Positions 35,749 through 48,165 of a DNA stretch of 64,000 nucleotides are shown here, one piece after another. This DNA comes from Lineus longissimus (Eukaryota; Nemertea; Pilidiophora; Heteronemertea; Lineidae). A model generated the notes under the pieces. It made no database searches, was not told the origin of the DNA, and was given only the letters and a program-made list of their open reading frames with translations. Numbering within the stretch: the stretch's first letter is position 1; each line of letters starts with the position of its first letter. Made by a program: the position numbers and the translations under genes. The DNA lies in the NCBI RefSeq assembly GCF_910592395.1, contig NC_088316.1, positions 3,970,001 through 4,034,000 of the forward strand, in the 5' to 3' direction.

Positions 35749-35889
35749 TGAGTAAAACCTCTCTATTAAGGACACTCTTTGGACTGACAAATGCTGTCCT
35801 TACAAGGGAGGTGTTTACAGAGGTTAAATTGTATAGAAATGACCAATTTGGGACAAAATTACTGTCCCTAATAGAGAGGTTGTCTTAGG
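35749..35889 (-). mobile_element. MITE, CAGTAGAACC family, copy 4, degenerate
   Basis: AGTAAAACCTCTCTATTAAGGACA at the left and TAATAGAGAGGTTGTCTTA at the right. The interior matches the family in inverted order (GACAAATGCTGTCC...CCAATTTGGGACAAAA). Ends are mutated and TA duplications are unclear. Confidence 0.65.
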
Positions 35890-37682
35890 CTTTCTCAAGA
35901 ACATCGAAAGATGTGTTCAAAAAGGCCTACTAACCTTTTGCTAGAAAATACTTTCTGTTAACTGGCAAATTTTGATGTTCGTTGATTGGAAAAGCTGAAA
36001 GAGAACTTTTCTAATCTGCCAAAATAAAAATTGTGTTAAAAATATTTTCCCAAATATTTGGCCCATAGAAATAGGTGGAAGAATGTTATGGTTTGCAGTA
36101 ATTGTTGTTTTTTTGTGGTATACATAGAGTATGTAACGCAAGAACCTAGAAATATTTGTTCAGATACAGATACAAAAATATGTTGCTCATCAGAATGTTC
36201 ATCTTGAAAAACTCAACTACAGCTTATAACTCTCTGAACTTGCGGCCACCAGAACATATTGTGAACAAGTTTTCACCAACGCATGGCACTTATGACGATA
36301 AAGAAGAAATATGTTTTCCTACATCAAAGGATTAATGAGGAACAAGCGCCATTAGTTCGTGTCCTGGGATTGGCTGTTTGTGTGTTTGCAGACAGACAAC
36401 GGCAAAGTGATCTATATCTGTGTTTTTTCGTGTGATTTACTTTTTGTAAGTGATCTGTATCTGTGTTTTTTCATGTGATTTACTTTTTGTTGTATGGTCT
36501 GGATGTTGTATCACTTGATTAAAAGTTGTACCACCATTCAAATATTCCCCAAAGGTGTTTTTCTTGAAACGACTGTTAGCAGGATCTTGCAGCCACCCCA
36601 TCGCTGAAGGTCATTAGTGAGGTTTCATGATCTTATTCCGAGAACCAATAAATGATAATTTTTCACATTTAGTTGACCAGATACAGTTCAATGTATAAAG
36701 TCTTTTGACAAGTGGAGACAGCGATGTAAACAGTCCGTCAAAACACTGAAAACCGTGAAAAACCGTCTGTCCCGTTCTGCAGAATCACGGTCGGGAATGC
36801 GAAACCCATTTCTATATATCTATTAACAAGAAAGGGAACAAGAACCATTCTCAGTTAATTGGTTTCGGAACAGGATAGCGAAACCTCACTATTGTTAGGA
36901 TTACTTCGTCAGATCTGATGAGAGATGTTGATAACCAGTCTAGGACCTGTCTTAGGAAGTTTTGAAACCAATTAAAAGCATGCATTGATCGACACTTTCC
37001 CAATAGATTGATGGAAAGATTGGTCCCATGTCTTTGATTTTTATGGCGGGGCGAGACAATTTCATTAGCCAAGAACTGTTACCCCTTAGCAGCCTTTCAA
37101 CATGTTAAATTTTTGCATTTGTGAAGTTGTGAAGAAAATGAGAACGTACATGTTTTTGTCAGCGGTAAAAGCGAGAAAGCCGAAACACTGATTGTGCATA
37201 ATTCACGTTACAGTGTGGCCTACCAGATACAGCAACCTTAGTGTAACGTATAAGAACCTTATTATTGATAGTCTAATATCAATACTCAGTGACCTATCTA
37301 TCCATAAAACCCGACCCTAATCGTTTCATAACCCGGGGGCCGTAATATCATCTGCCATCTGCCGGCAATAACGTCTTTGATTTCCCGTCAAATCATCCGA
37401 TTGACATCGTTTCACTTGAGGCGCGGGGAATCTGTGTCGCCCTGCGACCTGTTCCTTCAGCAACGATCAATTAAGGCAACCTGTCAATCAATCATTGGGT
37501 AGCTAATGGAATACTGTCAATCAGGTTGGTCTTATCTGCAATCAGTTAGACGGCCAAGGTTTTGATCCTGTACTGAATGTTGGCAGCTAAAAGTCTTACA
37601 CGCAATGATATTCTAATTTAAGGTAACTTTTATGGCCAAAATTGTTTTAAATATGATTTATGATATATGAAATGTTGCGACA
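35890..37682. other. intergenic; one 43-bp direct duplication at 36409-36494
   Basis: GTGATCT.TATCTGTGTTTTTTC.TGTGATTTACTTTTTGT occurs twice in tandem. Nothing else is supported. Confidence 0.4.
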
Positions 37683-37731
37683 AGATCAGGATACAAGTCC
37701 ATTACCCTTCAATGGGCGAACAGATTTTAAT

Positions 37732-37930
37732 GGGGGGGGGGGTTATAGGCAGTAGCTAGGGGGTCAAATTGGTGGTCTTCAGGTGACTAATATGCATATT
37801 TTGGCGACTAGGTTATGTTATGTTATGATTCAGCTATAGATAAATACCTCATACAAGTTTGAGTTGTTTGATGTACTGTGAGAGAGAAGAGACCCCTGTT
37901 GGTGACTCTGTCTACCTTTATCTGACCTAC
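37732..37930 (+). repeat. poly-G tract and dispersed repeat family C, copy 2
   Basis: A G12-type run at 37731-37742 is followed by sequence parallel to 5655-5865 (GGTGACTAATATGCATATTT, TCATACAAGTTTGA, GATGTACTGTGAGAGAGAAGA, CTGCCTATAGACCCCCTT). Confidence 0.6.
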
Positions 37931-38466
37931 TAGGCTCCTGCCTATAGACCCCCTTAAATGAATCTAAATGCCCAAGTTAAAACTCCAGTCCATGGGGGGA
38001 TACAAGTTTTAAACAGACATGTTAGTTCCCACTATTGTGAAATCCTATTGCAATGATGATGACTAAATGCATTAGCTTCATGTGCACAAGACCATGAATG
38101 ATACTCCATATTCGGATTATTATTGTCTGCAGGTGGTAGTGCGATTTACTAAATGGAGTATTGATGGATAATACTGATAAATTGCCTCATCTCTCCGCCA
38201 TTTTTTTGTCGGTCAATGTCCCCGAGTGCTCCAAGCTAGTGCACGCTATCACTCAATTACCTGTGATGCTAGAGCCAATATGATCAACAAACTAGCTGAT
38301 TGCTAGCTCATAGCTGTCAGATGATTTGGAGATGAATTTTTTTGGAAGGTTTGACTTGATCGCAGGTGGTTTCATTATATTGGTAAATGGTGCGATATGC
38401 TGCTAATAAAAGGGTTCATTGGCCTCTATCATATGAACCAGCTGTACCATTAATGCCGGATTAAGT
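37931..38466. other. intergenic, no gene seen
   Basis: AT-rich, without recognisable features. Confidence 0.35.
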
Positions 38467-38826
38467 CATATACTGGTGCGCCATATGGCCTAGTCCAGTT
38501 GACCAAGGTCAAATACAGTACCTGTCAACAGTAGCATCCCTCATCAAGTGGTCAAATTGGTTTGAGCTGCATCAGGAAAGCACCGAGGCATATATTAGTA
38601 TGCCATATGCAGTCTAGTTGATCACATCGTCAAATACAGGATAAGTATTCCTCAACAGGGGCCTAATTGTTTTGAGCTGCTGCATCAGGAAAGCACCAAG
38701 GCATATCCTAGTATGCCATATGGCCCAGTCCAATTGACCAATTACACAAATACAGGAATTGTCAAAAGTAGCAACCCCAATCAAGTGTCAAATTAGTTTG
38801 AGCTGCATTTGGAAAGCATCATGCCT
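38467..38826 (+). repeat. diverged tandem repeat, about 115-125 bp x3
   Basis: Units begin near 38467, 38590 and 38702 with TA.TAGTATGCCATATG. Each contains CAAATACAG, a GTCAACAG-type block and TTTGAGCTGCATC.GGAAAGCA. Non-coding. Confidence 0.75.
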
Positions 38827-40405
38827 GTTCCCTGAAGATGACAATTTGCAATGGTCATTAAAGATACTTTCAACAAAAATCTGTGATCACTGCGGTGGAC
38901 GAATTATCCCCAAACTAAAGATATTTGTTGTACAATACAGCAACTATTATAGCAGGTCGCAGCGACAAAAATTGCTCATTTGCGCAGTGCTTTTGTTTCA
39001 GGTGATATATTTATCAGAAGTATGGGAAGTATGTCGGTAGTCAGAATACAGTGGAACATCTCCTATTACAATTCTATTCATTAGCGTGAGTGCCTGGTTC
39101 CCGCACATTTTACACTTATGTCAATTTACCCAGCGAATGTTGTACGTTTGTCACATGGCGTCTGCGACATTATCGGGACAAATTACCCTTCACTAATGGA
39201 ACCTGATCAATAATAAAATGCACACAACATGCATTATTTTGGTTTCTGCGATAACACCACTGTTCAGTTGTGGGATAACCATTTGGTAGACGCATCAGCT
39301 GCTACCAGGCAGTGAGATTAGATTAAAACAGCTCCCTGTGCCACAAACTATATGATAACTGGAGACTGCTACTTGCAGGAAGCAAGGTTTCCCGAAGGAA
39401 CGGGAGGAATTCAATAAAGAAGAGGAAGCATGAAAACATTATAATCTGCGGTCAAGGTATTTGATTTGGGAGTCAATGGTGGACTTTCTCTATATAATCA
39501 TAAAACTCTCCAGTGATATTGGGATTATCAGTTTATCAGCGATAAAGGTTACGAGGATAATTTTCCATTTTCATATTGTTTCATTGCAAAGACCTTGATA
39601 TCATCGAGCGGTTTTGTATGGTAAGTGGTTGTTGAACTCTATCATGTAATACTGTTATTTCACTCATAGTATCTCAACGTCAGTGTGCTACATGACATTT
39701 TGAGGTTTTGAATTTGTCAACGCAACAATACCTGGATAGGGAAACATGCCATGCAAACAAGAAAAACACACACAATTTCGACATCTTATAACGACAAGTT
39801 TTGAAAGGTTGTCCACGACCTACTTACCAGTCATACTTATCCATAAAGGGTTGCCACTGCAAAGGTGGTGATGCTTGTCTACCCAACTATCATGTTGTTA
39901 TCAGTTATGATCGTCTTGGGTGAAAGCTATTTCCCTGGTTCGTATTTCTGTTGGTCAAAAAGGTTTATCATTGACTAGACTACTGCTTCTTTCCTTGAGT
40001 ACAAGTCAAGAGCTACAAAACTAGCATTCTAAACGGCCGAATGTTCTCTGTTCTTTATTTTTGCAATTTGCAATGGAGGTTTTTCATGTAATCCGGAAAA
40101 TATAAGACGGCCATGGAAATTGGTTGGTCACCGTATCAAGTCTCTAAGACTGCACGTGATATCTGTATGATTTGGTGATCAGATTTTCTCTCTGAGCTGA
40201 TTGCCACGACTTCATCATCAATTCCTATTAGCCTCATCTTTGCCATCCCTACTATTGTTCGATCAGGTTGTATTGTTGTGGATGAAAACAATTTCCATGG
40301 TCCATAGTTTCAGAGGCTGAAAAGATTCATCATTCTCCAGTGCAGATGTCTTCAGGTTCAAGCAAATAGCTACAAAGAGAAACTATCAGGATGTGTTATA
40401 GGCTG
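38827..40405. other. intergenic, no gene seen
   Basis: Contains an ACAAAAATTGCTCATTTGCGC piece (about 38967) shared with 46997. Otherwise nothing recognisable. Confidence 0.35.
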
Positions 40406-40419
40406 AAACAGTTTTGTAT

Positions 40420-40822
40420 TCTTCTTCTTCTTCTTCAGCGTTTGCTCTGCACTTGGAGGGGTCATTCTCCTAGGAGTAATCCTCCTCCAAGGCGGGATGA
40501 GCGTATCCTGCGTGCCACTACGGTTAGGCGCCAATTGGGTTTATTGGCCTAGTGGTCTGACTTTGGCGAGAGAGATAGAGTCCACGCAAGCTACTCATTT
40601 TTCTCACTTGGTGGGGTCTTAGCTTGCCCTGGCATAGACACCAGGTACAAGGAACCTCGGTTTTGAGTCTCATTCGAAGGACTGTGAAGAGCCAGGAATT
40701 TTAGTTCCTTGAAAGCCACGCCAGTTCATCCAGACATACGATCCTGGGTTCTCCCCGGGATCGAACCCGGGCCCTATCGCGTGGTGGCCAGCAGTGTAAA
40801 CCACTAGGCCATGAGGCTCCTT
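40420..40822 (-). mobile_element. full-length tRNA-derived SINE with 14-bp target duplication
   Basis: Read on the minus strand, it starts GGAGCCTCATGGCCTAGTGG (A box TGGCCTAGTGG), then the B box GGTTCGATCCCGGG, then an unrelated body, and ends in a (GAA)n tail. Perfect duplications AAACAGTTTTGTAT flank it (40406-40419 and 40823-40836), the mark of LINE-type target-primed insertion. It is not a functional tRNA: the 3' acceptor strand that should pair with GGAGCC is missing. A second copy of its 3' half lies at 45085-45263 and a body fragment at 6395-6580. Confidence 0.9.
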
Positions 40823-41313
40823 AAACAGTTTTGTATGATATTTGAGACATTTTCTTTATTTGATTGTGTTGCTAAAGACATTTGATTTGCATGTTCCTTA
40901 GTTTCAGTATGAATAATTCCTTAGCAACGATTGTCTTTTGGCACAACCAGTTCCTTGGTCAATAGATATGTGTAAAACCAGCTGGCAACACTGTTCGCTT
41001 GTAGTAATGTTTAAGGGTCGTCTCTATCCCTTGATTCAAATATTCCGCAAAGGTGCATTTTCGTGGGCTGTGACAATGTACCAAACTACTACATTATTTC
41101 AAGAACAATATGCCTAGTTGAGGCAATGACCAACATGGTATGAAAATATATAACAAATCATCCTTGCTCCAGGGAAAGAAATTCGACAGTGTTGAGATAT
41201 AATTTCCATTTGTCCCAAAGTGATCTTTTGAGGACAAAGTCACAACCAGAATGCAGGGATTAGTTCACTTTCAGGAAGAACTGCAAAGCAAATGTTACTG
41301 TGTGAGAGATGTA

Positions 41314-41479
41314 CAGTAGAACCTCTCTATTGAGGACAAGTCCTGTCCTTAATAGAGAGGTGTCCTGATTAGAGAGATCAAATTGGATGGAAACAACCAA
41401 TAATGAGACTAAAACTATAGTGTTTTTATTAGAGAGGTTGTCCTTAATAGAGAGGTGTCTACTTAGGGAGGTTCCACTG
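41314..41479 (-). mobile_element. MITE, CAGTAGAACC family, copy 5
   Basis: 166 bp. TA on both sides (41312-41313, 41480-41481). Ends CAGTAGAACCTCTCTATTG and GGGAGGTTCCACTG. Relative to copy 1 the interior is inverted (GTCCTTAATAGAGAGGTGTCC ahead of GGAAACAACCAAT). Confidence 0.85.
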
Positions 41480-41481
41480 TA

Positions 41482-43205
41482 ATTGTTGATGTGTTATACG
41501 TCATCTTTTGATGTTTGAGACGTGTTCCCTCTTAGCTGATTGTCACGCGACCATTTGAAGCTAATATGCACACATCTTCCACCCGACTAAGAAGAAATCT
41601 AATGTTAAGCGAAGGGTACTCTAAGGTACTGAAGGGTGTTATCGTGGGCGTCTTTGAGGGTACTTCTAAAAAAAATTATCGAAAATGGCAAATTTTCCCT
41701 TTGGCCACCCTTCAGGTTACCATTTACAAGGCCATTCAGCTCAAGTAGATTCATATTGTCTGTGATTGCATTTGAACTGCGTCAGTGTTTGGAGAACTAA
41801 CTGCTAACATTATTGTCACATTCTCAGCATCACTTGAAAAATTTGTGGAAATTGAAAACAGCTTTCTGATTTCTCTATCTCTTCAACCATTGACAACAAA
41901 TATATAAGTACACATCTTAACATAATTGCCACTAGTCATATAGGTTCCCCATAATGGTTCAAAAGAATTCTGAAAGTTGTACACTTGCAGTATTCTATTG
42001 CTGTACTATTGACATGATTGAGCAGTGATGAATTTGTTATTGCGTAGTTTATGAATGAGTTTGAACCACTCAAATGTTACTTGTCATATTGAAATTCTGG
42101 TTTATTAAATTGCATTTTTAATCAGGATCAGTTCTAGGTTGAAGCTACACTTAATTTTGATCCAAGACTTACAGTGAGTTGTGAAATTGCAAATATTGGG
42201 ATAAGACATCTTACATGTGTAATGGCTACAGTATCAGTCCCACTCAATGGTCCTCAAGTTGGTTTGATTCCTGAATGGTACAGGAGTGATAAAGGAGTTC
42301 ATGAATTGCCAGAAAATGTGTCGTATTTGTGAGATCAAGTCTCAAGAATGTCACCCTGAAATGTATTTTCACCTACTCCATTGGCCACATGGCTCATCAA
42401 GCCCGAGCTTATCCCGGTTTTCTGTGGCATTAAGTGACCAGGAGGATCATGCCCCCTGGACAGAATGCCAGCCCATCAAAGTTTAACAAAGGAACCACAG
42501 GGCTCAGCTAAAACACAAACTAAATCTGCTGAGAGAGAGAGCAAGAATGTAACAGCAGAAGAAATTTCACAAGCTTCAGAAACATGAGAAATTCAATTGG
42601 TCATACCAAGGTCATACTTTAGTATGTTACATTACCACTCAAACAGGGATGGCATGCAGCAGGACATTTTCACAAGTGTATTGAACACAAACAGACAGAT
42701 TCAAGGTAGACAAACATGATGCAGAGACCTAGAGGAAGTTCCCAAGTGTCTTTTATCCAAACTCTATCATAAACTCAGTAGCCAAATGTGCTGCATGAAA
42801 GTGCTAGAACATATCAGCAGACCAGATTTCCTAAGATATGGTAGACATGCAAAATTCCAGTTACTCTCACACTTGAGTATGTTACATTACCACTCAGACT
42901 GAGAGTGAAGGAGGCAGAAATATGTCACAAGTGCGGGAGCCGTGTATAGTGGCCTGGTCCTTTGCCTAATATCAAGAGGTACAGCTGTGAGCATTTCTGT
43001 AGTACACGGATGGAAGAAAGTGTACTGTAACCCACCAAATTCATTTGTGCAGCCTTTTTTCCCACGGAATTGTCCTCAAATAGTTATTTCTTATTCAATT
43101 TCAAAATCTGTATGTTGGTGAACTGTCTCTTTCTAAAAACATCACAGGAGATTGTTGTACTTTCTCTGGCGGGCAGGAAGAATTCGGAAGACACTCAAAA
43201 CGAAT
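41482..43205. other. intergenic; weak 270-bp repeat pair
   Basis: TAGTATGTTACATTACCACTCA (42613 and 42877) with flanking CACAAGTG indicates a diverged repeat with a period of about 265 bp. No gene is recognised. A frame at 42286-42486 contains two CxxC-like pairs but no known domain. Confidence 0.35.
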
Positions 43206-43214
43206 GGCTTCTGT

Positions 43215-44157
43215 CAAGGAGGATACCGCGGTGACGTCACATCACGTGATCCCGACCCATATTAGTGATCGCTATGGCCAATCAGATTCAGTCTACTGAC
43301 AGCACCAGCACTGAACACATCTCCACGTCTCGCTGTCTGGTGCGCTCCTGTACACAAAAACACCAATAGACATGAAATATTGCAATACCTAGTATGGATT
43401 ATTCCTGTGTAAAATAAAATTTACAGAGCAGATTAACTTCCACGAATAAAAAAGACGTTTGGCGTGGCCAAAGTGCGGAAATAATGTCTCCGCTAAAATA
43501 CACTACGAAATACACTAGGCAATGCACTACGCAATATACAGTAGAGATGCAGTTGAGTTTGTTATTGTTTTGACTTAGAAGCCCGCCCATATCATAATAT
43601 ATTCATGTATTCATGAAGTATGAACTCATTTCTGTCCCATACAACTCTAAGAACAGTCAATTTCTCCTTAAATCATCACCGAAACCGCGATATCCGCAGG
43701 AAGATTTCGTTCTAGTGTCCGAAAATGCATGATCTTACAGGGGCGCTAACTCGACAAATAGAGGGGATCTATGGGGATCTATGCGAGTTTTAGGTATTAC
43801 AGGTCTCGAACTTGTAAAATCTGTAAACATGCCTCCAAATCCCATTATGATAATGAAGAGATTGCCCCATAGCTGGGAGACTGTTTTGAAACCATCGCTA
43901 ATTTTGGAAGATCGGTGCCGGCTATTTGGTTTAAAAAACCCTATTTTTCCCCATCAAAACAGCACTTTTCATTATTCAAATGATAGCTTATTGTCTGAAG
44001 ACTTATTTCATAGCAGAAAAGTACTAATAACTCTGACTTGATGCGAAAAATCTAACTTTTTTGATGACTTGATTTTCCCTTGGCCGTGGATCGAGTTTGT
44101 TTACAATATGCAGCGCCATCTTGGAAAAGCCGTGACGTCACCGCGGTATCCTCCTTG
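43215..44157. mobile_element. 943-bp Mutator-like non-autonomous DNA transposon, 26-bp TIRs, 9-bp TSD
   Basis: Perfect 26-bp terminal inverted repeats begin CAAGGAGGATACCGCGG and continue TGACGTCAC. The right end is the exact reverse complement. Identical 9-bp direct repeats GGCTTCTGT flank it (43206-43214 and 44158-44166). A 9-bp duplication with TIRs is typical of Mutator/MULE-type elements. No transposase is visible; the longest internal frame (43781-44041) is unrecognised. Each TIR contains the palindromic CRE/ATF site TGACGTCA and a CCGCGG. Confidence 0.85.
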
Positions 44158-44212
44158 GGCTTCTGTGAGTCATCAGGGCAAATCATGACCGGGCCTGGGC
44201 CAGCAGGAGCAA

Positions 44213-44442
44213 ATATGTGACCCGCTCTACCAAAACTAGACGCTTGTCGCATCTGAACTTGACAGGTTGATACGGACTTGTTGTTCATTTCCCTATTGTA
44301 GACCTTTTGTGAAATGTGACCAAATGAGTTTGTAATAGATTTCACAAAAGGTCTACAATAGGGAAATGAACAACAAGTCCGTATCAACCTGTCGAGTTCA
44401 GATGCGACAAGCGCCTAGTTTTGGTAGAGCGAGTCACATATA
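44213..44442. repeat. long perfect-type hairpin, about 103-bp arms
   Basis: The left arm 44213-44315 (ending TTTTGTGAAAT) and the right arm 44339-44442 (starting ATTTCACAAAA) are reverse complements with only a few mismatches. A 23-bp loop separates them. No coding frame. A transcript across it would fold into a long dsRNA. Confidence 0.9.
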
Positions 44443-44804
44443 CGTAATGCATCAAATGAAAAATGACAAAAAGGGTGCATTTTCAAACGTAATCATGGAA
44501 AATTATTAACCTTTGGTTGATCAGTACCATGAAGAGGACAACATACAATCGAAATTATAGCACACAACATATGTTCACGACTGTCTTTGATCGGCGCTAC
44601 AGAGGAATGCGTCTGGTATTGAGTGGTTGGTTTATGTGTTTGACATGTCTAATCACGATACATACTCTATGGCACTCCATGTGACAAGCAAGACGTTTGG
44701 TCAAAGCTTCAGCTCTCTGCACGAGATTACGAGTCCAGAGCCGTCAGGAATGAAGAACTGACTTGGAACAGTTGATAAATTACTCCTGACTTTGCTTCAT
44801 AATA

Positions 44805-45085
44805 TTGACCCTGGAGCAAAAACTACAGGAACGATTTGGTTCAATTTTTCTTGTTGACGATTCTCCATCTACCAATATCGAGTTTGTGGAAGAATTGTTG
44901 TTAATTCTTTTTGGCCCATCCTGTATTAAGTATAAAACCTTTACAAAAATAGCCCTAGATGCCAAAAGATTAAAAGGTTTGAAGTTGCTAATTGAGGCAG
45001 GTATACCTTACACGGAAATATGTTCGCGAATGAAATTTTCTGCAGCATGTGCTCCAGAACTGCCCACTCTGGTACCCTACCAAGT
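44805..45085 (+). CDS. unrecognised ORF fragment cut by a SINE
   Basis: The frame from the ATG at 44805 reads about 90 residues with normal-looking composition (TLEQKLQERFGSIFLVDDSP..., then ALDAKRLKGLKLLIEAGIPY). It then runs into SINE sequence near 45085 and stops at 45132. No start context, splice site or known domain is evident. It could be a relic exon or chance. Confidence 0.2.
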
Positions 45086-45263
45086 CAGAAACAAGTCATG
45101 TAGCTTACCTCCAAAGACAGAACCACTGGGCTGATAAACCCAATTGGCGCCAAGCCATAGTGGCATCTAAAAAACAATCCCGCCTTGGAGGAGAAATGCC
45201 TCATGGAAGACCAAGTAACACCAAGCGCAGAGTGAATGCTGTGGAAGAAATAAAGAATTCTCC
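45085..45263 (+). mobile_element. SINE 3' half (same family as 40420-40822)
   Basis: Matches the reverse complement of the full-length copy in order: GTAGCTT, CCAAAG.CAGA.CCACT, AATAAACCCAATTGGCGCC-type block (here TGATAAACCC...), CCCGCCTTGGAGGAG, GCGCAGAGTGAATGCTG and a GAAGAAATAAAGAA tail. The tRNA head is absent (5' truncation, common for retroposed SINEs). Confidence 0.7.
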
Positions 45264-47641
45264 AACGAGGAACGTACCTGCACAACAAAACCTGCCAATA
45301 GGGGGCCCTGCAGGCAAGTGGACCATGGCCATTTCCCCGGGTCAATGGTTATTGAATATTTCATCCCTTAATTACTCTACATGGGGAAATAGCATCAAAA
45401 ATGTTTTTTTATTGGTTCTTAATTCTATTATGATGAGTTTAGGGAGAAAATCAACAAAACTTAATTTGAATGGAAAATGCACTGGAAGTGTACCTTTTAG
45501 TACTGGTGCTGCCATCTGGATTTTTAGTTCTGCAGGTTCCTCGTTGCTTCACCATAATCTTTGGTTCTGAATGACTGCTATAAATTAGTAAGATTTTCGT
45601 CCCGTTGAGCACATTATTTTCTCCTAAAGATTACGGATGAGGTTGCTTGGCTACGTCTCCGTGAAGTTTGTTGCTGGTAAACATGCCGTGTCCGCCGAAA
45701 AGATAAAGTAGTTTGATTTAAACAATGTCTTGTTTTTGTTTTTAAGAAAAGTCGCTTTCTGAGTTATAGTGAGGATTTTTGATAGGGCATGGTGGGTTCT
45801 GGTTGAAAAGACACTTGCTGATGAAAAGCGGGTGCAGTGTGCAACATTTTTCTGCGACATTTCCGAGCATCTTTCATTCCATCTCATTAAATTAATGAAA
45901 TGGCTTTCTCTGAGCCTGGTTTCTTTACCTAATCAGCTAAAGCCTGGTTTTGCTTCTGCTCTACATGTTCTGTTAGCAGCTAGACGGCTAGTAGAACTGT
46001 GGAACTCCGTCATGTTGAGCCGTCCAGATGTAACTCATCTTTGCATTCCTGCCCATCTGTATTGAAAAAAAACGAATTAATTTTGACCGACTTTGGCAGA
46101 AGGGGACAATTGTGAAAAAAATTTAACATTAGTATGAGATGATTCCTTGCGAAGTTACCTTTAAGATGATGTATGATACATGGCAGTCTTTTAAGGATTG
46201 GCCGAGAATTGACTTTAGAATACACGCTCTAAAAAGTTTAAAGCAGAGAATATTTTCCAAAGATAGGCTACTAGTAGGAAAAGCATTTGAAGGAGCATCT
46301 TATTTGCTGTATTACAGGGCTTTAGTGGTCTCTAAATACCTCTAACCCCAGTTGAAGTAATACTCAGCATGCTCTGGATAATCATAGAATCAATTTTTTT
46401 TTAAACCGAAACTTTTTTTCTTACTTTTCACCTTTTTATCCCTTTTCCTCAAATCCTTTTGCCAGAGCCAGTCACAGGTACCTTTGTGGCTTACTCATAT
46501 TGGGCTGTATCTTATAGGTGGTAATGAACCATGTAGTATAAACAACCAAGACCCTATTCAGCCGTGGCTGATGAGAATTGATCCTGTGGGGTGTCAGCGA
46601 GCTGATACCTAGATCGCTCTTCCACTATATGTGGTTTCGTCCATCAACTACAAAGGCATAGCCCTGGCATATGAATTTTTATGGCGTATGATTTTTGTAA
46701 CAAAAGCAGCTTGCAACTCTATGTCCATGATCTTTCATATATTTTTCCCTTTAAGGGTTCATAGCATTTGAGATTTGAGGCACAGCCACCCAAGGTCAGG
46801 ATCTCATTGGAAATGCTTGACTGCATAGCCATGCATTTTCAATTTGACCAGCAGGAGCAAGGCGATAACCAAGGTTGGCAAGTGGTTCATGCCCATTGGA
46901 GATATATGGCTTTTCTGCCTTGCTGAATTGTAAGATTTAGCACCCCGAAAACAAGCAATTGGAATTGCTGTGACCGCCAATTGTGATAAAGCATGCAACA
47001 AAAATTGCTCATTTGCGCTGGTCATCACATATGACGGTAACAAGAATCAGTGATCCCACTGCTCTGCGATTAATGTAAAACCCTGCGATTATTGGTTTTA
47101 CCCAAAGACAAGAGATGTTTTTGTCGCACAAAGCTGTGATCAAAATCGCAGGTTGTTGTTTCAAAAATCACTCATTTGCAGGGCAGCAGGACCTGGGTAA
47201 TAGAATCCGAAGCTTTTAGTATGGCGGGTGGCTTGACTTTTTGGGGGCACCGAAGTCTGCAGGACACAAAAAATTGGGTAGCACAACTCTTGTCAGAACT
47301 TCTGGTCATCCTTTAGATGTGCCAAAAAGCTACATTCATATTCATCCTGGCGATAAATGAGGAGGCATTTCTAATCTCAGCCGCAACGAGGCAAGCAAAA
47401 TAACCCCACACCAAGGGTCAACAAATCTGCCACAGCTGAAGTCCCCTTGCGTATTATCCAATGAGCCGGTTGTCAGTTTATCCATGGGGGACATCACCGG
47501 GAACCGTTGCTTATTGGATATGGTATCAACTCTGTGATCTTGCAAGCGATCAATGCCCATCATGCATGCTTGGGTTAGTTTGTCAATATATGGGCCTCTC
47601 GGATCACTTTCCGTAAATGATGTAACCGGTAGTGATATGCC
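45264..47641. other. intergenic with unrecognised short frames
   Basis: Frames at 45769-46065 and 46139-46345 look protein-like in composition (the latter contains TFKMMYDTWQSFKDWPRIDF). They lack domains, splice sites or a shared frame. A dispersed repeat piece lies at 46980-47180. No gene is claimed. Confidence 0.3.
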
Positions 47642-47830
47642 GGAGCCTCTGTGGTGTAGTGGCTCCAACTCTCGGCTAGCGGTCAAGAGATCCTTGATTC
47701 GATTCCCTACTGTGGGCCTGGTCTCTTTGTGTTATGTGCCCATCTACATCCAGGTGTAAATGGCCTGGACGCAAGGGCCCAACGCGCCGCGTAGCGGCAA
47801 AAAAGCGAAGCTGGCGAAACATTTATAACG
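47642..47830 (+). mobile_element. second tRNA-derived SINE
   Basis: The head GGAGCCTCTGTGGTGTAGTGG contains an A box (TGGTGTAGTGG), and TTGATTCGATTCC is the B box about 45 nt later. The first eight bases match the head of the 40.8-kb SINE, but the body differs (CCATCTACATCCAGGTGTAA, then GCGCCGCGTAGCGGC). The 3' end is uncertain. It is not a tRNA gene, because the acceptor stem does not close. Confidence 0.6.
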
Positions 47831-48165
47831 GGTCACCGTCACTTATTATTGGACTTATAGCGCATTTACGGGGTTGCAACTATTTTGCTTTATAGTGTCA
47901 CCAGGAAAGAAAAGCATGCGACCTAACGCCGATCTATTTGTATAAAGTGATAATTGGAAGGTATATAGTAGGAAATATCAATAAAATAATCATTCCATTT
48001 CGTCTTTTGAGGGCATTTTTGATTGTAAAAAATATATGTGTACGTCACCGTAGTCTCTGCAATGATAATTTTATCAGAGCAGTCTCGCGCAAGTAGAAGT
48101 TCTTTACCTGTTAGTTCTTCACTTATTAGTCTCAACGTCTGGCGCAAAGCCAGACGTTTTCCATT
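47831..48165. other. intergenic; small hairpin at 48136-48156
   Basis: CGTCTGGC GCAAA GCCAGACG is a perfect 8-bp stem just before the duplicated 135-bp block. No gene. Confidence 0.4.

Noticed and set aside
40740-40822. tRNA gene on the minus strand
   Set aside because: A and B boxes are good, but the acceptor stem does not close, and the unit has a SINE body, tail and target duplication.
45769-46345. Host gene or retroelement relic
   Set aside because: Protein-like composition, but no motif, frame continuity or splice signal.
47642-47720. tRNA gene on the plus strand
   Set aside because: B box and A box are present, but no complementary 3' acceptor strand follows.
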